7,060 bases of DNA from Clostridiales bacterium (GTDB lineage: Bacteria > Bacillota > Clostridia > Christensenellales > CAG-314). The stretch is from NCBI GenBank assembly GCA_003537755.1, contig DPQS01000066.1, forward strand, positions 352-7,411, read 5' to 3'. Below the pieces are notes generated by a model. It did no database searches. It worked only from the letters and a program-made list of their open reading frames with translations, and was not told where the DNA came from. Made by a program: the position numbers and the translations under genes. Shown piece by piece: positions 1 to 4,838 of the stretch (within the stretch, counting starts at the first letter, position 1; each line of letters opens with the position of its first letter).

Positions 1-1395
1 TTCCAGGTGCAACTCGCCCATACCTGCGATGATGGTTTGTCCGGTTTCCTGATCGGTGTATGTCTTGAACGTGGGGTCTTCTTCCGCCAGTTTGATAAGC
101 GCAAGGGTCATCTTTTCCTGACCTGCCTTGGTCTTGGGCTCGATGGCAACCTTGATTACCGGTTCGGGGAACACCATGCTTTCCAGCACGATGGGATCCT
201 TTTCCACACACAGCGTGTCGCCCGTGGTCGTGTCTTTCAAACCGACAAGAGCAACGATTTCGCCTGCGTATGTTTCGGGGATTTCTTCACGCTGAGCGGC
301 GTGCATCTGCAACACTTTGGTTACGCGTTCGCGCTTGCCCTTGGTGCTGTTGTACACGTAACTGCCTGCCTGAAGAGTACCGCTGTAAACGCGGCAGTAG
401 CACAGTTTGCCTACAAACGGGTCGGCGACAATCTTGAACGCAAGTCCGCAGAACGGTTCGTCGTCGTCGGTTTTGCGTACGATTTTCTTGTCGTGATCCT
501 TCACGTCGAAGCCCACCACGTGGTCTACGTCTACGGGGCTGGGAAGGTAGTCGCAAACTGCGTCCAGCAACTTCTGAATACCCTTGTTTTTGTAAGCCGT
601 ACCGCACAGAACGGGATTGACCTTAAGTTCGATTACTGCTTTACGAAGAGCCTTTTTGATTTCGTCTACGGACAGATCGCCTTCGGCGAAAAACTTTTCC
701 ATAAGTTCGTCGTCGGTACCGGCAACAAACTCGACAAGTTCCTCGTGAGCAAGGTTGACCTCGTCAATCATATCGGCGGGGATTTCGCCCTCGTCGATCT
801 TCATGCCCGTGGGGTCATTGTAGAAAAATGCTTTCTTGGTGATGACGTCTACGATACCGCGGAATGTCTCTTCCTTGCCGATTGGCAATTGAATGGGCAT
901 TGCGTTTGCCTTGAGGCGTTCGCGCATCATCTTGACAACGTTGTGGAAGTTTGCGCCGTTGATGTCCATCTTGTTGACGAACGCAATACGCGGAACGTTG
1001 TACTTGCTGGCCTGGTGCCATACGGTTTCGCTTTGCGGTTCTACACCGCCCTTAGCGCAAAATACCGCCACGGCTCCGTCCAGCACGCGGAGTGAACGCT
1101 CGACTTCTACGGTGAAGTCCACGTGTCCCGGGGTGTCGATAAGGTTGATACGGTAGTCTACGTTGTTGTAGTGGTTGAGCCAATGGACTGTGGTTGCGGC
1201 GCTGGCGATGGTGATACCGCGCTCCTGCTCCTGAGCCATACTGTCCATGACTGCCGTACCTTCGTGTACCTCACCCAGTTTACGAGTTTTACCGGAGAAG
1301 AACAAAATACGTTCGCTGGTAGTTGTCTTACCTGCGTCGATGTGCGCCATAATACCGATGTTACGCACATTTTGCAGCGGATAAATTCTTGCCAT
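1..1395 (-). CDS. fusA: Elongation factor G, N-terminal part (runs off left edge)
   Basis: EF-G is the ribosomal translocase: a cytosolic GTPase that moves tRNA and mRNA after peptide-bond formation and, with RRF, helps recycle ribosomes. The window holds the first 465 codons; the C-terminal part (rest of domain III, and IV-V) lies beyond the left edge. All GTPase motifs are visible: P-loop AHIDAGKTT (residues 17-25), switch I ending QERGITI (57-63), DTPGH (87-91) with the catalytic-type His91, NKMD (141-144) and the G5 loop CGTAYKNKG (264-272). Domain II follows at about 312-400, and the domain III motif GMGELHLE closes the visible part. The start is ATG at 1395, giving the usual MAR-type N-terminus. 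The only upstream ribosome-site candidate is GGGAG at 1407-1411, 11 nt from the ATG, which is weaker than those of rpsL and rpsG. The gap to the rpsG stop is only 20 bp, so the two are surely cotranscribed and perhaps translationally coupled. Between switch I and DTPGH there is a somewhat long loop (WLNHYNNVDY). tuf often follows in this operon but is not visible here. Confidence 0.98.
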   Translation of the reverse strand, partial: MARIYPLQNVRNIGIMAHIDAGKTTTSERILFFSGKTRKLGEVHEGTAVMDSMAQEQERGITIASAATTVHWLNHYNNVDYRINLIDTPGHVDFTVEVERSLRVLDGAVAVFCAKGGVEPQSETVWHQASKYNVPRIAFVNKMDINGANFHNVVKMMRERLKANAMPIQLPIGKEETFRGIVDVITKKAFFYNDPTGMKIDEGEIPADMIDEVNLAHEELVEFVAGTDDELMEKFFAEGDLSVDEIKKALRKAVIELKVNPVLCGTAYKNKGIQKLLDAVCDYLPSPVDVDHVVGFDVKDHDKKIVRKTDDDEPFCGLAFKIVADPFVGKLCYCRVYSGTLQAGSYVYNSTKGKRERVTKVLQMHAAQREEIPETYAGEIVALVGLKDTTTGDTLCVEKDPIVLESMVFPEPVIKVAIEPKTKAGQEKMTLALIKLAEEDPTFKTYTDQETGQTIIAGMGELHLE

Positions 1396-1415
1396 TACCG
1401 AATAAACTCCCTATA

Positions 1416-1886
1416 TTACCATCTGAAATGCGCAAATGCCTTGTTGGCTTCTGCCGCTCTGTGCATTTCTTCCTTTCTCTTGAATGCGCCGCCTTGTTCG
1501 TTGGCTGCATCCATGAGTTCGCCTGCCAGGCGTTGGTACATGTTGCGGTCGCTGCGTTTGCGAGCGAACAACACCAGCCAACGGATAGCCAATGTCTGAC
1601 GTCTTTCGGGACGTACTTCCATAGGTACCTGGTAGTTTGCGCCGCCTACGCGTCTTGCTTTGCACTCCAGCATAGGCATAAGATTGTTGATTGCTTTGTT
1701 GAACACTTCCATGGGGTCTTGTCCCGTCTTGGCTTTGATTTCGTCAAATGCGCCGTAGACGATTTCCTGGGCAGTACCCTTCTTGCCGTCCTGCATGACC
1801 TGGTTGATTACCTTGGTTACAACCTTGCTGCCATACACGGGATCGGGAAGAACGTCCCTCTTGGGGACACCACTTCTTCTGGGCAT
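1416..1886 (-). CDS. rpsG: 30S ribosomal protein S7
   Basis: S7 is a primary 16S rRNA-binding protein that nucleates assembly of the 30S head and lines the E-site/mRNA exit region. The product is 156 aa, the standard bacterial length. It starts MPRRSGVPKRDVLPDP and contains the family signature around residues 20-35 (SKVVTKVINQVMQDGK), the block ARRVGGANYQVPMEV (about 77-91) and the C-terminal AHFRW typical of bacterial S7. The ATG at 1886 is preceded by a strong AGGAGG (1896-1901, 9-nt spacing). Its position between rpsL and fusA is the normal str-operon order. The upstream gap to rpsL is unusually roomy at 208 bp and holds several hairpins. In E. coli, S7 represses its own operon by binding the rpsL-rpsG intercistronic RNA; whether this gap plays that role here is inference. 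No truncation or missing key residue was seen. Confidence 0.98.
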   Translation of the reverse strand: MPRRSGVPKRDVLPDPVYGSKVVTKVINQVMQDGKKGTAQEIVYGAFDEIKAKTGQDPMEVFNKAINNLMPMLECKARRVGGANYQVPMEVRPERRQTLAIRWLVLFARKRSDRNMYQRLAGELMDAANEQGGAFKRKEEMHRAAEANKAFAHFRW

Positions 1887-2094
1887 GTGTTTTTACCTCC
1901 TGTTTAGAATAGATTTAATTTTGTTCTTACCAATACAGCCAACTCGACGCGTCGCTCCACCGACGCGGAGAAACTTCTGCACCATCCGCAAACATGTTGC
2001 GGGGCATACTGCTTACGGAGAAAAGTCAAAATTAAACAATCCGACTATTCACCAATTGAACTGTAGTTAGGTTTGTCCCTGCCAAACAACGGGC
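1887..2094 (-). promoter_or_regulatory. Hairpin-rich rpsL-rpsG intercistronic region
   Basis: This 208-bp gap holds no convincing gene. In the minus-strand transcript three stems are directly visible: 2071-2087 (5 bp, 7-nt loop), 1986-2002 (CCGCAA / TTGCGG, 6 bp, 5-nt loop) and 1948-1967 (CGCGTCG / CGACGCG, 7 bp, 6-nt loop). The rpsG ribosome binding site is at 1896-1901. None of the stems is followed by a U-tract, so termination is unlikely. The location matches where E. coli S7 binds for autoregulation, but no specific homology to that site can be claimed. The region could equally carry an interspersed repeat, because a related hairpin occurs at 3273-3289. Confidence 0.45.
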
Positions 2095-2469
2095 TTAGTT
2101 CTTGGGACGTTTTGCGCCGTACTTGCTGCGGGCTTGTCTGCGGTTTGCAACGCCGGAAGCGTCCAATGTACCACGGATAATGTGGTAACGGATACCGGGC
2201 AGGTCACGAACTCTGCCGCCGCGAATCAATACAACGCTGTGCTCTTGAAGGTTGTGACCTTCGCCGGGAATGTAGCATGTACCTTCCATACCGTTGGTAC
2301 GGCGTACACGTGCAATCTTACGCAGAGCCGAGTTAGGCTTTTTGGGAGAAGTAGTGGTTACGTTGAGGCATACGCCGCGCTTCTGAGGACAACTGTCCAG
2401 AAGGGGAGACTTGCTCTTTTCGACAGCACTCTTTCTTCCTTGCTTAATCAATTGGTTGATTGTTGCCAT
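2095..2469 (-). CDS. rpsL: 30S ribosomal protein S12
   Basis: S12 sits at the interface of the 30S body and shoulder. It contacts the decoding centre and controls translational accuracy, and it is the classical site of streptomycin-resistance mutations. The product is 124 aa, the usual length. Conserved blocks are CPQKRGVC (27-34), SPKKPNSALRK (41-51), GEGHNLQEHSVVLIRGGRV (69-87) and RSKYGAKRPK near the C-terminus. The ATG at 2469 is chosen because a perfect AGGAGG lies just upstream (2477-2482) and the protein then begins MATINQL like the family; the open frame continues upstream to 2580 but that extension is not S12-like. Lys43 is intact, but the position equivalent to Lys88 is Arg (codon CGT, 2206-2208). 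Arg57 replaces the usual Leu, and Gly63 replaces the usual Val. It is the second gene of an operon behind the L7Ae-like gene. Confidence 0.98.
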   Translation of the reverse strand: MATINQLIKQGRKSAVEKSKSPLLDSCPQKRGVCLNVTTTSPKKPNSALRKIARVRRTNGMEGTCYIPGEGHNLQEHSVVLIRGGRVRDLPGIRYHIIRGTLDASGVANRRQARSKYGAKRPKN

Positions 2470-2476
2470 TTTTTTA

Positions 2477-2482
2477 CCTCCT
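2477..2482 (-). promoter_or_regulatory. rpsL ribosome binding site (decides start)
   Basis: On the minus strand AGGAGG is followed by TAAAAAA and then ATG at 2469, a 7-nt spacing. This is a full-strength Shine-Dalgarno sequence and fixes the S12 start at 2469, excluding the longer in-frame start at 2580. Confidence 0.93.
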
Positions 2483-2601
2483 TTCAATAGTGAATGTCGG
2501 ATTCCTAAACGGATTTCCATATATACACGGGGTCGGACCCGGGTATAACTGTTTTTGTCGGCAGTTGCAAACGCAACCAAGCCGCAATTGTGGCATACGA
2601 A
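2483..2601 (-). other. L7Ae-like / rpsL spacer with two hairpins
   Basis: This short spacer follows the L7Ae-like stop codon. Two stem-loops can be read: GTTGC / GCAAC with a 4-nt loop (2564-2577), and an imperfect stem at 2522-2547 (outer TATAC/GTATA, inner GGGT/ACCC). Neither is followed by a U-tract, so readthrough into rpsL is expected. No gene was seen. Confidence 0.4.
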
Positions 2602-2841
2602 TTACTTACGGACGGTACCTACCGCGCCCGTGGGCACGTCAACGCCGTACTCGTCGGCAAGTTGGCGCATAGTGCCGCGTACCGCATAGGGTACGTCTGC
2701 GCGGCGCGCCTCCGCCTTAATGCAATCGGCGTATTCCGCATCGACGTCCTCCGCAATGCGTATTTCGGCAATGTTGTGGTTTTTCAATTCACGTAGTATC
2801 TGCTTTTTGCCTACTACTACACTACCAAGTTCGTTATCCAT
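2602..2841 (-). CDS. ybxF: L7Ae/YbxF-family ribosome-associated RNA-binding protein
   Basis: This is a 79-aa protein of the L7Ae/L30e/S12e/Gadd45 fold. Family members in Bacillota (YbxF/YlxQ type) bind kink-turn RNA, and YbxF associates with ribosomes; its exact cellular role is not settled. The sequence shows the family pattern: VVVGKKQILRELKNHNIAEI near the N-terminus (the G-x-K-Q RNA-contact region, about residues 8-27), then IAEDVDAEYADCIKAEA (about 29-45), then VPYAVRGTMRQLADEYGVDVPTGAVGTV with the conserved 'L...GVDVPTGAV' end. The length matches the roughly 80-aa family. It is the promoter-proximal gene of the str operon, 132 bp before the rpsL start, which is the normal Bacillota location except that rpoC is not upstream. 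The start at 2841 has only a partial ribosome site (GGTGA, 3 nt upstream) and lies about 9 nt from the predicted transcription start, so the leader is very short. Confidence 0.93.
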   Translation of the reverse strand: MDNELGSVVVGKKQILRELKNHNIAEIRIAEDVDAEYADCIKAEARRADVPYAVRGTMRQLADEYGVDVPTGAVGTVRK

Positions 2842-2856
2842 ACGTCACCAACGTAT

Positions 2857-2885
2857 ATTTTAGCAAATTGTGTCCAAGCCGTCAA
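2857..2885 (-). promoter_or_regulatory. Sigma-A promoter of the str operon
   Basis: On the minus strand the -35 box TTGACG (2880-2885), a 17-bp spacer and the -10 box TAAAAT (2857-2862) are visible, with the extended -10 TG dinucleotide in place (TGCTAAAAT). Transcription should begin near 2850, leaving a leader of about 9 nt before the L7Ae-like ATG at 2841. The promoter shows that the ribosomal operon has its own strong start and does not depend on an upstream gene. Confidence 0.88.
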
Positions 2886-2984
2886 GCAAATAAACAAATG
2901 CTGTTTGTAGTTTATTTATGGTGGGAGGGGAAGAGATGTGAAATGCGGGGAAGGGGAAACTTGTTGGAAAAGTTTTCCCGCCCC

Positions 2985-3163
2985 AGCCAAGCGAGATTCG
3001 AACACCGTAGCCGATTGCGGTGCGAAGCAGCAAATTGCCCGTCAATCGAGTGCAGTGCAAGGCATTGGAGCGAAGCTGTACTAGAGGTACAGCAAGCGAC
3101 AATAACGCCGCAATGTGCCGATTGACGGGCAATTTGCCACGGTGCTTTGAATGGAGATTGGCT
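2985..3163. repeat. 179-bp nested palindromic element (MITE-like or structured RNA)
   Basis: The core is a perfect 19-bp inverted repeat: GCAAATTGCCCGTCAATCG at 3030-3048 and its reverse complement at 3119-3137. Farther out, the arms continue imperfectly to AGCCAA (2985-2990) and TTGGCT (3158-3163), with matching CACCGT(A/G)GC and ATTC(G/A)AA blocks; the left arm has about 20 extra nt (3012-3031). At the centre is a second perfect hairpin, GCTGTAC / GTACAGC with loop TAGAG (3075-3093). A further hairpin (2954-2979) sits just left of the element. No target-site duplication or transposase is visible. The short open frames here on both strands are low-complexity shadows of the palindrome. It could be a non-autonomous mobile repeat, a REP-like intergenic repeat or a structured RNA; sequence alone does not decide. 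Confidence 0.75.
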
Positions 3164-3346
3164 TACCCTACCCCTTCAAAAACTCTGGGTAGAGGGTGAA
3201 TAAACAAGAGTAAATCTTGATTTTTGATGCTTGTCGGTAAATATAGTTTGGTTCAGCGGTACTTTTTTGTTACTCGCCCCACCGGCGAGGTGTTTTACTT
3301 ATTCACGGCTACATCTTACTTATTACCTGTCTCTATTAGTCGGCAG
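3164..3346. other. Gene-free spacer between palindromic element and ATPase gene
   Basis: Together with 2842-3163 this forms the 505-bp stretch without a gene. Visible structures are an imperfect stem ACCCTACCC / GGGTAGAGGGT (3165-3197), a hairpin CTCGCC-CCACC-GGCGAG (3273-3289), and a 9-bp direct repeat TTACTTATT (3295-3303 and 3316-3324). No convincing intrinsic terminator for the ATPase gene is seen: the 3273-3289 stem is followed on the minus strand by TAACAAAAAA, not by a T-run. Confidence 0.5.
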
Positions 3347-4591
3347 TTAAAAATTGATTGACGTTTCGGGTGACATCAAAAAGTCCCTCAAGGCAACAAT
3401 CAATATGCCCTCTTCGTTGTACCCGGTCAAAATCGGCTGATTTACAATGATTATTTTTCTGAATGCGTCATTTATTGCAAGCAACGAGGCTTGTTCCTGC
3501 TCCAGTTTTTCCCTGTCGGGAATGTTGTACGCCGACTGAATGTAGTATCTTCGGCTTCCGAGATTTACAACAAAGTCCACTTCCAACTTTTTGACGGGGT
3601 TTTCGGTGCCGTCCTTGCCCACCACGCCAACGTCCACCGAGTAGCCGCGCGAGCGCAACTCGTTGTAGATGACGTTTTCCATTATGTGAGTGTACTCCTG
3701 TTGTCTAAACGCCAGCCGAGCGTTGCGCAAACCCATATCCACAAAATAGTACTTTGCAGGGGTGTTGATGTACTTTTTGCCCTTAATGTCGTACTTAATG
3801 GCTTTTTCTATCAAAAATGCGTCTTGCAAATACTCTATGTACGCCGAAACGGTGTTTGCCGACAGTTTGACGTTTTTTACACTGCCGAAAGTTTTTGACA
3901 ACTTCAACGGATTGGTAAGCGAACCGATACCCGACGCCAACACGTCGGTAAGCTCGCCTATTTCCGCATTGCCGCGCAAATTGTGCCTGTTGATAATGTC
4001 CGCAAGATAGGTGGTGTCAAAAAGGCTCGTCAAATACTTTGCCTTGTCCTCGGGCGTTTCCATGGACAGGCAAAGCGGCATACCGCCGTAGTTGCAGTAC
4101 ATCGTCCACGCCTTGTCGAACTCACCTCCGTAAACGGAGTAAAACTCCGAAAAATTGAGCGGAAAAACGCGGATTTCGTCCCCTCTTCCGCGAAATTCCG
4201 TAATAATGTCGCTCGACAAAAACTTGGAATTGCTGCCGGTAATGTATATATCGGCATTGGCAATATGCATAAACCCGTTTATTACACTTTCGAAGTCATC
4301 GACCAGTTGAATTTCGTCCAGCAAGATGTAGTAATCGTTGCTGTCCGCCACACGACCTTTAACATACGCGTACAGCTCATCGGGATTTTGCAATTTTTTG
4401 TTGCCGTAGTCGTCCAACGCAAGAAACACAATGTGGTCTTCCGCTACACCGCACGACAACAAATGCTCCTTGAAAAGTTTTGATAAAAGATACGACTTTC
4501 CGCAACGTCTTACACCCGTAATGATTTTTACCATTCCGTTTTTCTTGTGTTGAATCAACTTGTTTAAGTAAAAATCTCTCTTGATTTCCAT
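3347..4591 (-). CDS. AAA_14/DUF4143-type ATPase
   Basis: A 414-aa cytosolic ATPase with an N-terminal P-loop domain and a C-terminal DUF4143/PD-(D/E)XK-like domain. The cellular role of this widespread family is not established. Visible motifs are Walker A GVRRCGKS (26-33), Walker B YYILLDEIQ (87-95), sensor-like ITGSNS (117-122), the arginine-rich FRGRGDEIRVFPL (133-145) typical of the family, and a winged-helix-like middle section (SANTVSAYIEYLQDAFLIEK). The C-terminal part starts at MENVIYNELRSRGY and contains EVDFVV followed by YIQSAY where active nucleases would have an ExK pair, so nuclease activity looks unlikely. The start at 4591 (MEIKRDF) is preferred because ACGGAG (4600-4605) stands 8 nt upstream; the in-frame ATG at 4609 has no ribosome site and is about 8 nt from the predicted transcript start. 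It is a single-gene unit with its own promoter. These ATPases are often scattered in Clostridia and Bacteroidota genomes and may be horizontally exchanged. Confidence 0.92.
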   Translation of the reverse strand: MEIKRDFYLNKLIQHKKNGMVKIITGVRRCGKSYLLSKLFKEHLLSCGVAEDHIVFLALDDYGNKKLQNPDELYAYVKGRVADSNDYYILLDEIQLVDDFESVINGFMHIANADIYITGSNSKFLSSDIITEFRGRGDEIRVFPLNFSEFYSVYGGEFDKAWTMYCNYGGMPLCLSMETPEDKAKYLTSLFDTTYLADIINRHNLRGNAEIGELTDVLASGIGSLTNPLKLSKTFGSVKNVKLSANTVSAYIEYLQDAFLIEKAIKYDIKGKKYINTPAKYYFVDMGLRNARLAFRQQEYTHIMENVIYNELRSRGYSVDVGVVGKDGTENPVKKLEVDFVVNLGSRRYYIQSAYNIPDREKLEQEQASLLAINDAFRKIIIVNQPILTGYNEEGILIVALRDFLMSPETSINF

Positions 4592-4599
4592 TTCACAAA

Positions 4600-4605
4600 C
4601 TCCGT
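4600..4605 (-). promoter_or_regulatory. ATPase ribosome binding site (decides start)
   Basis: ACGGAG on the minus strand lies 8 nt before ATG 4591. The alternative ATG at 4609 lies upstream of this site and would place the Shine-Dalgarno inside the reading frame, so 4591 is the better start. Confidence 0.75.
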
Positions 4606-4623
4606 CCATGTTTATTTTAGCAC

Positions 4624-4652
4624 ATTATAGCATTTTCGTTCTAATATGTCAA
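4624..4652 (-). promoter_or_regulatory. Full-consensus sigma-A promoter of the ATPase gene
   Basis: On the minus strand TTGACA (4647-4652), a 17-bp spacer and TATAAT (4624-4629) match the consensus at all 12 positions, and an extended -10 (TGCTATAAT) is present too. Transcription should start near 4617, giving a leader of about 26 nt. A promoter this perfect on an accessory gene suggests that strong repression is possible; see the adjacent inverted repeat. Confidence 0.92.
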
Positions 4653-4654
4653 CG

Positions 4655-4696
4655 CTATTGAGAATTTTTGCAGATTTCGGGTAAAATTCTCAATAG
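4655..4696. repeat. Perfect 14-bp inverted repeat abutting the -35 box
   Basis: CTATTGAGAATTTT (4655-4668) is followed, after a 14-nt spacer, by its exact reverse complement (4683-4696). The near arm ends 2 bp from the -35 box of the ATPase promoter. Neither strand has a U-tract after the stem, so it is not a terminator. Arms of this size with centres 28 bp apart could be an operator for a dimeric or tetrameric regulator, but no regulator family is recognised from the sequence. Confidence 0.75.
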
Positions 4697-4739
4697 GCAT
4701 AGCATTTGTATTGCACTTGAAAGTATAATTCACCCGCTC

Positions 4740-4773
4740 AAAAAAAAAGAGGTTGCCGAAAACGACAACCTCT
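4740..4773 (-). terminator. Intrinsic terminator of the prepilin-like gene
   Basis: On the minus strand an 11-bp stem (AGAGGTTGTCG / CGGCAACCTCT, one G-U pair) with a TTTT loop is followed by an uninterrupted run of T (complement of A 4740-4748). It lies 66 bp after the prepilin-like stop. A second, U-less hairpin (CCGCTT / AAGCGG, 4790-4814) precedes it. It separates the prepilin-like gene from the ATPase gene. Confidence 0.95.
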
Positions 4774-4838
4774 CTTGGAAAAGTCGGTACCGCTTGCCGA
4801 ATTCGACTAAGCGGCAATAATCCGAATTGTTGTTGCTA

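Noticed and set aside
7..1095. Long plus-strand open frame (362 aa)
   Set aside because: It is antisense to the clearly conserved EF-G frame; its translation matches no family and it has no ribosome site.
1927..2007. 26-aa small open frame in the rpsL-rpsG spacer (minus strand)
   Set aside because: No ribosome site, and it overlaps two hairpins; it looks like chance.
2470..2580. N-terminal extension of S12 by 37 residues
   Set aside because: A perfect AGGAGG precedes the ATG at 2469, and S12 homology begins exactly there.
2980..3010. tRNA 3' end, suggested by GTTCGAATC on the minus strand
   Set aside because: The flanking bases do not form a T-stem (only two of five pairs), and no D-arm, anticodon arm or acceptor stem can be placed.
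2860..3132. Short open frames on both strands across the palindromic element
   Set aside because: They follow from the inverted repeat, have no ribosome site and match no family I recognise.
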